Shown piece after piece: positions 17,548 through 26,790 of a stretch of DNA of 64,000 nt; the stretch's first letter is position 1, and every line of letters starts with the position of its first letter. The stretch is from contig NZ_CP063202.1 of the NCBI RefSeq assembly GCF_019904235.1, positions 2,914,001 to 2,978,000 on the forward strand, read 5' to 3'. Made by a program: the position numbers and the translations under genes. This DNA comes from Erythrobacter sp. SCSIO 43205. GTDB taxonomy: Bacteria > Pseudomonadota > Alphaproteobacteria > Sphingomonadales > Sphingomonadaceae. The notes under the pieces are model-generated. The model searched no databases. It saw nothing but the letters and a program-made list of their open reading frames with translations, and had not been told where the DNA came from.

Positions 17548-18941
17548 CAGTCGTCCTCTCCCTGATCCCCAGATTTGGGCAGGGTCAGCATGAACGATGC
17601 GCCAGACAGCTCCGACGGAGCGAGGGAAAGCTCACCCCCTAATCGGCTTGCCATAGAATAGCTCACATAAAGGCCAAGGCCGGTCCCTGAACCAATTGGC
17701 TTGGTTGTAAAAAACGGCTCAAAAATCTTGTCGCGGTTCTCAACGGCAATGCCCGGGCCATTGTCACTTACAATCACCTGCACTTCGTCAGCGTTTTCTC
17801 TGACGGCGATTGCAATAAGTGGATCATCGCGAAGTTGCACCGCATCACAGGCGTTTTGGATTAGATTGACCAATATCTGATGCGCCTGACCTTTCATCAC
17901 GGTGACTTCAAGCGCTTCGGGCGCATCTATCCGAAACTCGGGCTTTATCCGCTGCGCTTTTGCGACCCAATCAATTGCCGTGCTGATAAGGCGGATGAGA
18001 TTGAACGTTTCGGGCTCTTCCTTTTGGCTGGAAGAGAAGCGTCGCAAATCCTGAACGATGTCGCGCACGCGCTCTGCGCCTTCCAATGTCCCTTCGACCA
18101 AAGGCCCGATGTCGGAGAGAATGTTGTCGATCCGCAATTCGCGTCGCAGCTCAATCATTTCGCTGCCCTGCAATTCACCTTCGGCAGCTTCAAGATAACG
18201 CGAAATCGCCTCCCCATATTTTTTGAGCGAATACATATTGCCGAACACGAAGCTGATGGGGTTGTTCAGCTCATGCGCAACGCCAGCGACCAAACGGCCA
18301 AGCGCGGCCATCTTTTCGCTCATCAATAGCTGTTCCTGGGTCTGGGTCAGTTTCCGATGGGCTTCATCGAGGTCGCGATAAGCGCGCTGCAATTCGCCAA
18401 GCGGGCGGCCCACGAACACAAATCCCGCAAACTTTCCTGCGCCGTCATGGCGTGCCGCGATATTGGTCGAAACTGTCGCCAAAGCGCCATCGGCCGCGAC
18501 CAAATGCCATTCGCGTTGATCAACAGCACCGCCTGCTCGCACATGCGCCATCGCCTCCCTGATGGACGGTTGTTCGGACTTGTCAAACAACTCCGATATT
18601 TCGCGCGACACCATTTTGTCCGCGCTTTGGCCTATCACCTTCAACAAAGCGCGATTGACCCTTTGGATGCGCCCATCCGCGCTGCACGCAAGCAGCACAT
18701 CGGTCATCGATTCCAGCACGGAATCGATCAGATCGTGCGCTTCGACCAGCTCCAGATGTTGTTTCTCAAGCGCGGTCTGAGATGTGATTAGGTCAGCATA
18801 GACGGCATCCATTTGCTGGATGACTTCGATCCATGTTTCCTCACCGGACTCAGTCGGAAGCCCCGCGCCGCCCTCACCTCTCTGAGACAATGAGGGTGGA
18901 GGTGGCGGTGGGACAGGAGGTAAGCTGGACTCGCGTGACAT
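17547..18941 (-). CDS. hupT: Sensor histidine kinase HupT/HoxJ
   Basis: This is a soluble kinase that couples the HupUV sensor to the regulator HoxA. The family motif [16 protein letters not shown] (residues 36-51) is followed by a PAS domain (about residues 70-180), a linker coiled coil, the H-box [16 protein letters not shown], and a catalytic ATPase domain ([11 protein letters not shown]-box, DNGPGIA G1, [10 protein letters not shown]2). The 464 residues lack membrane spans. The start at 18941 is kept because the conserved TWIEV motif needs an upstream start. The first 35 residues are an odd Pro-rich, low-complexity extension (see the repeat at 18871-18896). In related systems the kinase represses the response regulator when H2 is absent. 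Confidence 0.92.
   Translation of the reverse strand: MSRESSLPPVPPPPPPSLSQRGEGGAGLPTESGEETWIEVIQQMDAVYADLITSQTALEKQHLELVEAHDLIDSVLESMTDVLLACSADGRIQRVNRALLKVIGQSADKMVSREISELFDKSEQPSIREAMAHVRAGGAVDQREWHLVAADGALATVSTNIAARHDGAGKFAGFVFVGRPLGELQRAYRDLDEAHRKLTQTQEQLLMSEKMAALGRLVAGVAHELNNPISFVFGNMYSLKKYGEAISRYLEAAEGELQGSEMIELRRELRIDNILSDIGPLVEGTLEGAERVRDIVQDLRRFSSSQKEEPETFNLIRLISTAIDWVAKAQRIKPEFRIDAPEALEVTVMKGQAHQILVNLIQNACDAVQLRDDPLIAIAVRENADEVQVIVSDNGPGIAVENRDKIFEPFFTTKPIGSGTGLGLYVSYSMASRLGGELSLAPSELSGASFMLTLPKSGDQGEDD
18871..18896 (-). repeat. Short palindrome encoding the Pro-rich start of HupT
   Basis: CCCTCA (18871-18876) and TGAGGG (18891-18896) form an inverted repeat in the 5' end of hupT. 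On the coding strand the region translates to [14 protein letters not shown]. This peptide resembles the kind made when a small intergenic palindromic repeat lies in frame inside a gene. Whether copies exist elsewhere in the genome cannot be seen here. Confidence 0.4.
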
Positions 18942-18944
18942 GGA

Positions 18945-20435
18945 TCAGTTCGGTGCCCTGCGCGATATGGGATGGACATTTTCAAGTCCGTACCGATCAA
19001 GCTTTGACCGCAGGCCCACGCGTGACAAACCCAGTTGCCGCGCAACCTTGCTCTTGTTCCAACGGTGCTCGATCAAGGCGTCGCTGATAACTTTTGCCTC
19101 CAGCGCTTCGACCCGATCCTTAAGCGAACCGCTCAGCGTGCTTTCGAAGTCCGCGTCGCTTTCGCTCATAGGGGTCTGGCGCGCACCATTGGTTCCGGCC
19201 TGCAAGAAATGCGTTGAGAGCGTGTCCACGTCCAACCAGCGATCAGGTTTACCCCGGACAAGCATCCGGTGAACCTCATTCTGCAATTCGCGGACATTTC
19301 CGGGCCAGGAATAAGCGATGAGGTATTCCATCGCTTCATCACTCACCCCTTTGACCGGCTTGTCCATCGCTTCCATCGCATTGGTGAGGATTGAATCAAT
19401 CAAAAGCGGCAAGTCCGAAGGCCGATCTTTCAAATCGGGAAGCTTCACGATCATCCCCGCCAGACGGTAAAAGAGGTCGGCGCGAAAACGCTTGGCTTTC
19501 ACTTCCTCTTCAAGGTCTTTGTTGGTCGCTGCGACAACTCTCACATCAACCTTGCGCGTGCGAGTGCTGCCTAATGGCCGGATTTCGCCTTCTTGCAGAA
19601 CGCGCAGAAGCTTTACCTGAAATGCAGCTGAGGTTTCGCCAATCTCATCGAGGAACACTGTGCCGCCATCCGCGCGCTCAAACAGTCCTGTATGATCGGC
19701 AACTGCGCCTGTGAAGGCCCCTTTGCGGTGACCGAACAATTCGCTTTCGAGAAGTTCATCGGGCAAAGCGCCGCAGTTTTCGACGACGAACGGCCTTTCC
19801 CAGCGCGGTGAACCATAATGCAGAGCGCGCGCGGCCAGCTCTTTGCCCGTACCCGAACTGCCATGCAGAATGACCGAAAGCGAATAGGGAGCAATGTCGC
19901 TGAGCGATTTGCAAACCTCGTCCATTGGGCTTCCCGGAGCCCGGATAATTCCGTCATCGAAACTGCACGATTTGCGCAAGCCTTCGCGTCGTTTCTTGAT
20001 CACATTGCCTGCTGCATCGGGCGCCATGCGCAATTCGACCGCCAGCAATTCATTTTCGCGTTGTAGGGCGCTGAGGCGGCACGCGGCTTTCAAAGCGAGG
20101 ATGAGATTATCCGGGTGCCAAGGTTTTGTGATGTATTGAAAGATGCCCGCATCATTGATGCCATCGATAATGTCGTGCGCATCGGTATATCCCGATATGA
20201 TCATCCGCACGACGTCGGGCCAGCGTTCCTTTACCTCTTTAAGGAATTCCACCCCGCTTTTTTCGGGCATCCGTTGGTCGCACAAGATCACTTGAACATC
20301 GTTATCTTCGAGCAGGTGCGCCGCTGCATTGATATCGGTCGTCGTCAGGACCTCGAAATCCTGATCGAGCGTACGGCGCAGTGATTCCAGCGACCGCACC
20401 TCGTCATCAACAACCAAGACCAGCGGCAAATCCAT
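18945..20435 (-). CDS. hoxA: Sigma-54-dependent response regulator HoxA/HupR
   Basis: This NtrC-type activator has 496 residues from the chosen start at 20435 (MDLPLVLVVDDE), whose ATG overlaps the hypE stop by one base. The frame stays open 33 codons further up, but that part only overlies hypE. Order: receiver domain (phospho-Asp in VILCDQRMPEKSG, about residues 1-120), AAA+ domain (Walker A GSSGTGKE, sigma-54 contact loop GAFTGA, FLDEIGE Walker B, about residues 170-400), and a Fis-type helix-turn-helix (SKVARQLGLSRVGLRSKLDRYG) at the C-terminus. It should activate the two sigma-54 promoters found upstream of hupS and hupD. In related systems the unphosphorylated form is the active one. 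Confidence 0.93.
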   Translation of the reverse strand: MDLPLVLVVDDEVRSLESLRRTLDQDFEVLTTTDINAAAHLLEDNDVQVILCDQRMPEKSGVEFLKEVKERWPDVVRMIISGYTDAHDIIDGINDAGIFQYITKPWHPDNLILALKAACRLSALQRENELLAVELRMAPDAAGNVIKKRREGLRKSCSFDDGIIRAPGSPMDEVCKSLSDIAPYSLSVILHGSSGTGKELAARALHYGSPRWERPFVVENCGALPDELLESELFGHRKGAFTGAVADHTGLFERADGGTVFLDEIGETSAAFQVKLLRVLQEGEIRPLGSTRTRKVDVRVVAATNKDLEEEVKAKRFRADLFYRLAGMIVKLPDLKDRPSDLPLLIDSILTNAMEAMDKPVKGVSDEAMEYLIAYSWPGNVRELQNEVHRMLVRGKPDRWLDVDTLSTHFLQAGTNGARQTPMSESDADFESTLSGSLKDRVEALEAKVISDALIEHRWNKSKVARQLGLSRVGLRSKLDRYGLENVHPISRRAPN

Positions 20436-21481
20436 TAGCAAATCCTCGGCAATTGTTCGCCCGACAACCAATCGACGACGCGCATTCCGCCAATCGCTGT
20501 CTTCATCCGCACAAAGCCAGGCTGATCGGCGCAAACTTCGCCAATGCAGCGCGCTTCCCTGCCCTCGTCATGCTGCGCCATGACATCCAATAATGTCTGG
20601 ACCTTATCCATGTCGCAAATGCAAACAAGCTTGCCTTCATTCGCAATATGCAGCGGATCAAGGCCAAGCAGCTCACAGGCGGAAGCGACTTCGGTACGCA
20701 CCGGGATAGCCGCCTCATCCATGATCAGGCCAAAATCAGCCCCGTCAACGAGCTCGTTCATTGTCGCCGAAAGGCCACCACGGGTCGGATCACGCAACAA
20801 AGCGATGTCAGGCACAGCTGCGAGCATATCAGCGACCATGTGGTGCAGTGCTGCACTATCCGACGTGATCTGAGTCCCGAATTCGAGGTTTTGGCGCGAG
20901 GCCATGATTGCAACACCATGATCACCAATCGGACCCGACAGGACGACTGCCTGCCCCGGCTTGATCCGGTGCGGACCAATATCAACGGCATCGTCAACCA
21001 CGCCAATGCCGGTAGTCGTGATGAAGACACCGTCACCCTTGCCGCGTTCAACGACTTTCGTATCGCCGGTTGCAATCGGCATTCCGGCGGCGCGCGCAGC
21101 CTCACCCATGGAAGCGGCTATGCGGTCAAGATCGTCCAGCGGAAAGCCTTCTTCAATGATAAAGCCCGCAGAAAGCGCGATTGGCTTGCCACCGCCCATC
21201 GCGACATCATTAAGCGTCCCATGCACCGCAAGCGAACCAATGTCGCCGCCCGGAAAAAAGAGCGGTGAGATCACGTGTCCATCGGTGCTGATGACAATCC
21301 GCCCTTCGGGACGCGCGATCAAAGTGGCATCATGCTTCTGATCAAGCAAAGGATTGGCGAAGTGGTGGGCGAAGATATTGCGGATAAGATCCGCCATCGC
21401 CCGGCCACCCCCGCCATGGCTCATCGCCACACGCTCGCCTTTGCGAAAACGTGCCTTGGATGCTGGCGTCATCGCGTTCAC
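20435..21481 (-). CDS. hypE: HypE, hydrogenase cyanide-ligand synthesis
   Basis: HypE dehydrates the thiocarboxamide on its C-terminal Cys to a thiocyanate and delivers CN to the HypCD iron complex. The 348-residue protein ends in PRIC, which is the required terminal Cys. The AIR-synthase-like fold shows MSHGGGGRAMADLIRN at the start, GRIVISTDGHVISPLFFPGGDIG, and ATGDTKVVERGKGDG. It overlaps hypD by four bases and hoxA by one. Confidence 0.96.
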   Translation of the reverse strand: MNAMTPASKARFRKGERVAMSHGGGGRAMADLIRNIFAHHFANPLLDQKHDATLIARPEGRIVISTDGHVISPLFFPGGDIGSLAVHGTLNDVAMGGGKPIALSAGFIIEEGFPLDDLDRIAASMGEAARAAGMPIATGDTKVVERGKGDGVFITTTGIGVVDDAVDIGPHRIKPGQAVVLSGPIGDHGVAIMASRQNLEFGTQITSDSAALHHMVADMLAAVPDIALLRDPTRGGLSATMNELVDGADFGLIMDEAAIPVRTEVASACELLGLDPLHIANEGKLVCICDMDKVQTLLDVMAQHDEGREARCIGEVCADQPGFVRMKTAIGGMRVVDWLSGEQLPRIC

Positions 21482-22641
21482 TGGGCAGGCTCCAGATCGC
21501 GCTCCGCAGCCATTTCAGCGAGCGTTTCGGCCCGGCGATAAGTCCAATAGGCGGCGCATGAGCCCTCAGAACTGACCATGCAGCTTCCCATCGGTGTTTC
21601 TGGCGTGCAGACATTGCCGAAGAGCTTGCAATCCTTTGGTTTTTTGACCCCACGCAAGATCGCAGGGCATTCGCAAGATTTCACCTCGCGCGATACCTTC
21701 TCGCTGATTTCAAAGCGTTTTTCAGCATCAAAAGCAGCGTATTTCTCGCGAATGGAAAGCGCGCTTTCAGGAACAGAGCCCAGGCCGCGCCATTCGAAAG
21801 CGGGGCGAATTTCAAATATCTCGTCGACCAAATCCTGAGCGCGTTCATTGCCCTCGCGTGTTACGACGCGGGCATATTGGTTCTGGACCTCAACGCGCCC
21901 CTCATTGACCTGACGAATGAGCATCAACACGCTCTGCATCACATCAAGAGGCTCAAAGCCGGCAATAACCACCGGCTTTTGATATTTGTCAGCGAGAAAT
22001 TCGTAAGGCTGTGAGCCGATCACCGTAGAAACATGGCTCGGCCCCAGAAATCCGTCGAGCCGTACCGCCTCTTCGGGGTCGATTTCAGGCGCATCAAGAA
22101 TGTGTCGGATCGCTGCAGGCGTCAGAACGTGATTGCAAAAGAGCGTGAAGTTTTCGAGCTCCTCCTCGCTCGCTTGCTTAATCGCAAGAGCTGATGGCGG
22201 TGTGGTGGTTTCAAAGCCAATGCCCAGAAACACCACCTGCTTATCGGGGTTCTCGCGAGCGATTTTGAGCGCGTCGAGCGTCGAATAGACCATGCGCACA
22301 TCGGCGCCTTCAGACTTCGCCACCATGAGCGAGCGCCGCTTTGTCCCGGGCACGCGCAGCATATCACCATAGGAGCACAGGATTACACCGTGTCGATCCG
22401 CAAGTTCGATTGCGTCGTCCAGACGGCGCACGGGGAGAATGCAGACGGGGCACCCGGGACCGTGAACGAAATGAACGTTGTCCGGCATAAGATCCTGCAC
22501 GCCATAGCGAAAGATCGCATGGGTATGGCCGCCGCAGAATTCCATGAAATTGTATTCGCGCGCCGAATCAGCCTCGGCCCGGATCACTGCCGCAAGGTTT
22601 TCAGCCAGCTTGGGGTCGCGAAATTCCTCGACGTACTTCAT
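21478..22641 (-). CDS. hypD: HypD, scaffold for Fe(CN)2CO assembly
   Basis: This 387-residue FeS protein works with HypC to build the Fe(CN)2CO centre. The hallmarks are MEFCGGHTHAIFRYG (about residues 34-47), HGPGCPVCILP, GFETTTPPSALA, and C-terminal cluster cysteines (SCECPAILRGVKKPKDCKLF, MVSSEGSCAAYW). The length is typical. It overlaps hypC and hypE by four bases each. Confidence 0.96.
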   Translation of the reverse strand: MKYVEEFRDPKLAENLAAVIRAEADSAREYNFMEFCGGHTHAIFRYGVQDLMPDNVHFVHGPGCPVCILPVRRLDDAIELADRHGVILCSYGDMLRVPGTKRRSLMVAKSEGADVRMVYSTLDALKIARENPDKQVVFLGIGFETTTPPSALAIKQASEEELENFTLFCNHVLTPAAIRHILDAPEIDPEEAVRLDGFLGPSHVSTVIGSQPYEFLADKYQKPVVIAGFEPLDVMQSVLMLIRQVNEGRVEVQNQYARVVTREGNERAQDLVDEIFEIRPAFEWRGLGSVPESALSIREKYAAFDAEKRFEISEKVSREVKSCECPAILRGVKKPKDCKLFGNVCTPETPMGSCMVSSEGSCAAYWTYRRAETLAEMAAERDLEPAQ

Positions 22642-22898
22642 GCAGCTTCCCCCTCTTGGGCAATCTCTGCCAGCTCTTCGTCCAGCAATCCGCCTTCCGC
22701 CATCATCGCGAGCGTGCGCTGCGCTTCTTCCTCGCTGATGAGGTGAAGCGCATAGCCGACGTGGACGAGGACAAAATCGCCCACCTCTACCTTGTCGAGA
22801 AGCTCGACCGAGATATCCTTGACCACTCCGCCAAGCGATACGGTCGCCATTCCATCATCGCCAAGGCGCGTGACCTGAGCCGGGATTGCAAGACACAT
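22638..22898 (-). CDS. hypC: HypC, hydrogenase maturation chaperone
   Basis: This 86-residue protein starts MCLAIPAQV, whose Cys2 (after Met removal the N-terminal Cys) binds the Fe of the precursor. The start at 22898 is certain from this motif, although the frame is open 29 codons upstream into hypB. HypC complexes with HypD and then with the hydrogenase large-subunit precursor. A second member of the family, HupF, lies at 27253-27561. Confidence 0.95.
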   Translation of the reverse strand: MCLAIPAQVTRLGDDGMATVSLGGVVKDISVELLDKVEVGDFVLVHVGYALHLISEEEAQRTLAMMAEGGLLDEELAEIAQEGEAA

Positions 22899-22909
22899 GG
22901 CAAGCGCTC

Positions 22910-23821
22910 CTATTCTGCTGCTTCTGCCGCTTGAGGCAGGCTGGACGCAGCCATCATCGCTCCACCGCGCAGCCAGCGCAGCCAAGCATCCATCCCTTCG
23001 CCGCTGCGGGCAGAGACGCGCATGATCCGCGCCTTTGGGTTCACCTTGCGGATGTTCTCTTCGGCGAGGTCGATGTCAAAATCGAGGTGTTCGAGCAGAT
23101 CAACTTTGTTGAGAAGCGCGACATCGGCAGCTGCAAACATATCGGGATATTTGAGCGGCTTGTCCTCGCCCTCGGTCACCGAAAGGATCGCAACCTTATG
23201 CGCCTCGCCAAGGTCAAATCCTGCGGGACAGACCAAATTGCCCACGTTTTCGATCATCAGCATTGTACCATCGGTCGGATCAAGACTTTCGACCGCGTGG
23301 CCGATCATATGTGCATCAAGATGACAGCCCTTACCAGTGTTGACCTGGATCGCCCGCACGCCCGTCTCACGGATACGGTCGGCATCATTGGTGGTTTGTT
23401 GATCGCCTTCGATCACAGCGATAGACAGCTCATCTTTCAGCATATCGAGCGTGCGGCAAAGCAGGCTTGTCTTGCCGGAACCGGGTGACGACACGAGATT
23501 AAGGACGAACATCCCCTTGTCCGCGAACAGTCGGCGGTTCGCGGCAGCGTAGGTGTTGTTCTTGCCGAGAATATCCGCCTCCAACTGGATCAAGCGGTTT
23601 TGGCTCATACCCGGAACAGAGGTGCCAGCGGCGCCAGCGCCAAAATGAACATCGCCGTGCTCGCCATGCGAATGATCATGGTGGTGATGCCCATGATCGT
23701 GGTGATGGTCGTGATCGTGGTGATGATGGTGATGGCCGTGGTCGTGGCTGTGGGAATGGCTGTGCTTATGCGCACCTTCAATCCGGGTTTCACCCTCGCT
23801 GCATCCGCATACGGTACACAT
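22910..23821 (-). CDS. hypB: HypB, nickel-inserting GTPase with His-rich nickel-store domain
   Basis: HypB drives nickel insertion into hydrogenase with HypA. The N-terminus [10 protein letters not shown] carries the high-affinity Ni motif CxxCGC. Residues about 18-55 are almost only His and Asp, the kind of tract that stores nickel in HypB of rhizobia. The SIMIBI GTPase domain follows (P-loop [30 protein letters not shown]). The length is 303 residues. The stop lies 12 bases before hypC, and the start directly follows the hypA stop. Confidence 0.96.
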   Translation of the reverse strand: MCTVCGCSEGETRIEGAHKHSHSHSHDHGHHHHHHDHDHHHDHGHHHHDHSHGEHGDVHFGAGAAGTSVPGMSQNRLIQLEADILGKNNTYAAANRRLFADKGMFVLNLVSSPGSGKTSLLCRTLDMLKDELSIAVIEGDQQTTNDADRIRETGVRAIQVNTGKGCHLDAHMIGHAVESLDPTDGTMLMIENVGNLVCPAGFDLGEAHKVAILSVTEGEDKPLKYPDMFAAADVALLNKVDLLEHLDFDIDLAEENIRKVNPKARIMRVSARSGEGMDAWLRWLRGGAMMAASSLPQAAEAAE

Positions 23822-24163
23822 TTAGCAAACCTCCAATTCGCGTATCTTAAGCTCTTCGCCGCCCGTCACTTGCAATTGATGGCTGCCGCAGATCGGACAG
23901 GGATCAAAGCGTTGGGCAATATTGATCTGTTTTGCGCAAGGCAGGCACCATGCCTCTCCCGGCGCTTCGACGATTTCCAGTTTCGCAGTGCTCGCAATTG
24001 AGCCTGCCATCGCGACGTCGAAACCGAACCGCAATGCCTCAATTTCGACCCCTGAGAATGCACCCACTTCAAGCGCAACCCGATCCACCCGATCAAACTG
24101 TTGCGCACGCGCTTGATCCTCAATGATTGAGCGGATGTTCTCGCAAAGTGACAACTCATGCAT
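23822..24163 (-). CDS. hypA: HypA, nickel metallochaperone
   Basis: This is a 113-residue protein with the defining N-terminus MHELSLCENI (Ni-binding His2) and a zinc-site pair CLPCAKQ and CPICGSH (about residues 73-95). It hands nickel to the large subunit together with HypB. Its start shares one base with the hupK stop, and its stop abuts hypB. Confidence 0.95.
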   Translation of the reverse strand: MHELSLCENIRSIIEDQARAQQFDRVDRVALEVGAFSGVEIEALRFGFDVAMAGSIASTAKLEIVEAPGEAWCLPCAKQINIAQRFDPCPICGSHQLQVTGGEELKIRELEVC

Positions 24164-25113
24164 CAGCGCACCTCAATCGCGAATTCAACGCAAGGATCGA
24201 GAGCCCGCATAACGCTGTGCGCGATGTCGATGCGACGTTCAGGCGAGGTTTTTGAAACCTGCTCCAACCACTTCTCTCCCAACCCACCAATGCCAAAAAC
24301 GGTGTCGGTTGGCGAGCGTATTTCATAGCTCGAAATGACCGCATCCGCGATAGACACGTGGTGTACCAGCTCGCCGCGCGAGCACGAGACGCTCTTTGTG
24401 TCAGACAACTGCTTTCGTGACGCGTCGCAATCTCCGGATTTAATCTCGCACACCAATGTCGCCAGATCGATCAGACGCGCAATGTGGCAGGCCAACACGG
24501 GATTATCTCGCAGCGCCATCACAACTGGCATTGAACGATATTTATCAAGCAAGGGCGGCAAAGCATCGCCGATTTCAAGTGCGAGCTTTTCCGCTCTCAA
24601 ACCGTCATGGACATAGCGCGCCGCCGCATTGTCGGCTTGATTAATCCAATCCACCAACTCATCCAACGTTTCTATGGCGAGCCAATTTTCGGCAGAGCAT
24701 TCAAATATCGCTTCTTCGATATGAAAGGCCAAGCGCGCGGCATCACCATCGCGTGTGAGGTTTATGATTTGAGCAAGCGCGCTGCGTGGCGGTTCCTCCT
24801 CCAGCGCCAGCGGCCAATCGAGTAAAATGCGCACACAATGTTCGCGGATGGTTTCAAAACGAACTGAGCGCATCATGGAGGCTATCTCTTTGTCCGAGAG
24901 CTTGCTTCCACCATTCTCAGCAATCGCAAGCCGTGCTGCGAGCTGCTGCGCTGAGGGGCAGACAGCGAAAAGCGATCCGAGAAGGTCTGGCACCAATTCC
25001 GCGGGCTTACCGACAAGCAGCTGCGCAACCCGGCTCGCGCTTTGATAGGACAAATGGCATGAGCCATTGTCTTCATCGCAAAACGTAACAGTGATGCCGG
25101 GGCTCTGGGTCAC
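24163..25113 (-). CDS. hupK: HupK/HoxV-like hydrogenase assembly protein
   Basis: This 316-residue protein resembles a stripped hydrogenase large subunit. A SLFAVCPSAQQLAA segment sits where large subunits have RICGVC, and it ends with LDPCVEFAIEVR in place of DPCxxC...H. Only single cysteines remain, so it cannot hold a full NiFe site. HupK/HoxV proteins are thought to be scaffolds for the Fe(CN)2CO group during maturation of oxygen-tolerant enzymes. It overlaps hupJ by four bases. The family is poorly conserved, so the assignment leans on position and the end motifs. Confidence 0.8.
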   Translation of the reverse strand: MTQSPGITVTFCDEDNGSCHLSYQSASRVAQLLVGKPAELVPDLLGSLFAVCPSAQQLAARLAIAENGGSKLSDKEIASMMRSVRFETIREHCVRILLDWPLALEEEPPRSALAQIINLTRDGDAARLAFHIEEAIFECSAENWLAIETLDELVDWINQADNAAARYVHDGLRAEKLALEIGDALPPLLDKYRSMPVVMALRDNPVLACHIARLIDLATLVCEIKSGDCDASRKQLSDTKSVSCSRGELVHHVSIADAVISSYEIRSPTDTVFGIGGLGEKWLEQVSKTSPERRIDIAHSVMRALDPCVEFAIEVR

Positions 25114-25718
25114 GCAATCTGACCCTCATCTTCTCTGCGCCCCCTGCCGAACAAGGCCCTGCGGTCCAATTCCTTGGGTTTGGCAGCTTTCGCGTCGCCT
25201 GCCATCCGCTCTGCTTCGCCAGGCACGGTCTTCGCTTCGGCAATCGCCATGCGCTGCTCGACATCTTGCCCAGAACCGGGCTGAACCATCGCCTCGCCGA
25301 AATCAGGCGCGTCTTCTTCGTCAGGAGTGGTGAACATCATTTCCATGCTCAGTTTCGCCGTTTCAATGGCGATGTCCATTTCGGCAAATTCGAACATGGG
25401 GGAGAAGAGCGAAACGCTCCAATAACCGCCCAGCGCATCCTCATGCGACCACACCGCCTCATACATACCCGAAGGTAAGGCGATGTTTCGCTTTTGCCCG
25501 ACCCGCATCGCGGATGCCTGGGCTTCCATCGGGAACAGCAACAGGTTCATGAACCACGGCGTGACCAATATGCCGGTGTGATACGCATCGAAGCGCTGCA
25601 TCTCGCTCATCGCCACGCCCAAAGCCGGATTGAGGATCGGCACACCGTCCATCCGGGTTTCAGCGATATGGTTGAATACGGTTTCAACCTTTTGAGAGAG
25701 TGCAGCGAGATGGTCCAT
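25110..25718 (-). CDS. hupJ: HupJ/HybE-type hydrogenase assembly chaperone
   Basis: This is a 202-residue HybE-family protein. The start MDHLAALSQKVETVF at 25718 follows the rubredoxin stop by five bases; a longer open frame would overlap that gene. The family core is MDGVPILNPALGVA, VTPWFMNLLLFP, LPSGMYEAVW, and GGYWSVSLFSPMFEF. The C-terminal 70 residues are charged and not conserved. HybE-type chaperones bind small-subunit precursors and hold back Tat export until assembly is complete, which fits the Tat signal on HupS. Confidence 0.88.
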   Translation of the reverse strand: MDHLAALSQKVETVFNHIAETRMDGVPILNPALGVAMSEMQRFDAYHTGILVTPWFMNLLLFPMEAQASAMRVGQKRNIALPSGMYEAVWSHEDALGGYWSVSLFSPMFEFAEMDIAIETAKLSMEMMFTTPDEEDAPDFGEAMVQPGSGQDVEQRMAIAEAKTVPGEAERMAGDAKAAKPKELDRRALFGRGRREDEGQIA

Positions 25719-25723
25719 CGGGC

Positions 25724-25945
25724 CTAGTCCGCGATCACCATGAAGTCTGCCCGCGCGCCATCGCACTCCGGGCAAGTCCATTGGTCCGGCAGTTTGGAAA
25801 ATGGCGTTCCCGGCGGAATCTGCCAGTATGTGCACCCTTCTTTGGGGTCATAGATGTGCCAACAAATCTTGCATTCCAGACGGCTGTCGTCGGAGAGCTT
25901 TTCCGCATCACCGCCATAGCTGCCGCGAAAGAAGTGATCGCTCAT
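25724..25945 (-). CDS. hupI: Hydrogenase-associated rubredoxin HupI/HoxR
   Basis: This 73-residue protein has the two Fe-binding pairs LECKICWHIYDP and WTCPECDGARADF (Fe(Cys)4). Rubredoxins in hup operons support assembly of the small-subunit clusters under oxygen. The start overlaps the hupH stop by four bases. Confidence 0.93.
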   Translation of the reverse strand: MSDHFFRGSYGGDAEKLSDDSRLECKICWHIYDPKEGCTYWQIPPGTPFSKLPDQWTCPECDGARADFMVIAD

Positions 25946-26790
25946 CGGTATGAGTCCAAAATCTCGCTAAGGCGTTCACGGGAATCCGCGATGTCTTCCG
26001 CTGCCGCGAGGGCGACCGACGGGATTGGGCACACTTCGATCGAATTGAGGATCAGCGTGTCCTGAGAATTGAAGAAGCGCACCCACCATACATTGCGTGT
26101 CTTCGTCGCATTGATCCGGCAATTGCCATAGCCGCGCGAGAGGATAACCAGACTGCCTTTGCCAAGCGTTTCGTCGAGGAAGGCAAGATCTTCCTCTGTA
26201 TGCGGCAGAAGCGATAGATTGATCACGTGAGGATCATCACCAAGCTTGGCTTCGCGGGCGACATATTCGTTGATTTCGGTGATAAGCGGAGGCGCGTTGA
26301 AAATGTTCGGCCCTGCCTCTTGTGGCATTTCGACCGTGTCTGCTGCGCCTGCAAACGCTTGTTCAATCATCACCGAAGGGAACGCACCGATCTCGGCATA
26401 GTCAGCCTTTCGCCCCCCATCAGCGTCGTATTCGCGCACACGCCAGACGCCCGCCAAAACAGACTCTTGAGATTGTGCAACATCGCCCATGACGACTGAC
26501 ACTTCGCCTTCACCCAAAAGCTGGTCGACGAAAGCAAGGTTGTCCGCATCAAGTTCGATCAGATCGACGCGCGATGGCACGCCCGTTTCTTCTGCTTTGG
26601 TCAGAGCGAGCAGGATTTGTTCAGAAGCCACCAAGCCCGCGGCGTGTTTTCGTGCGTCCTCTGATTCAGGGATATGCCCTGCGGAATAAACCATCATGTC
26701 GCGGGGAAGCTGCATATATTCCAGCTTGCCGCCGTCAAAGTCCTCCGGCTGACTACCTGGCCCGACCAGTGCGCCTGTCAAATTGCTCAT
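25942..26790 (-). CDS. hupH: HupH, hydrogenase expression/formation protein
   Basis: This 282-residue HupH-family protein shows the expected PRDMMVYSAGHIPE near the N-terminus and, in the C-terminal half, LLPHTEEDLAFLDETLGKGSLVILSRGYGNCRINAT followed by WWVRFFNSQDTLILNSIEV. It has no signal or membrane span. It is required for maturation in rhizobial Hup systems, but its exact step is not settled. It overlaps hupG and hupI by four bases each. Confidence 0.9.
   Translation of the reverse strand: MSNLTGALVGPGSQPEDFDGGKLEYMQLPRDMMVYSAGHIPESEDARKHAAGLVASEQILLALTKAEETGVPSRVDLIELDADNLAFVDQLLGEGEVSVVMGDVAQSQESVLAGVWRVREYDADGGRKADYAEIGAFPSVMIEQAFAGAADTVEMPQEAGPNIFNAPPLITEINEYVAREAKLGDDPHVINLSLLPHTEEDLAFLDETLGKGSLVILSRGYGNCRINATKTRNVWWVRFFNSQDTLILNSIEVCPIPSVALAAAEDIADSRERLSEILDSYR

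Noticed and set aside
20436..20534. 33-codon N-terminal extension of HoxA
   Set aside because: It overlaps hypE in another frame. The receiver domain begins at the ATG at 20435, which is coupled to the hypE stop.
23640..23780. Low-complexity CAT/CAC-rich stretch considered as a simple repeat
   Set aside because: It encodes the His-rich nickel-storage tract of HypB and is expected there.
24163..25113. HupK considered as a truncated hydrogenase large subunit
   Set aside because: Its length, single-Cys motifs and position match the HupK/HoxV family. It is intact and co-translated with its neighbours.
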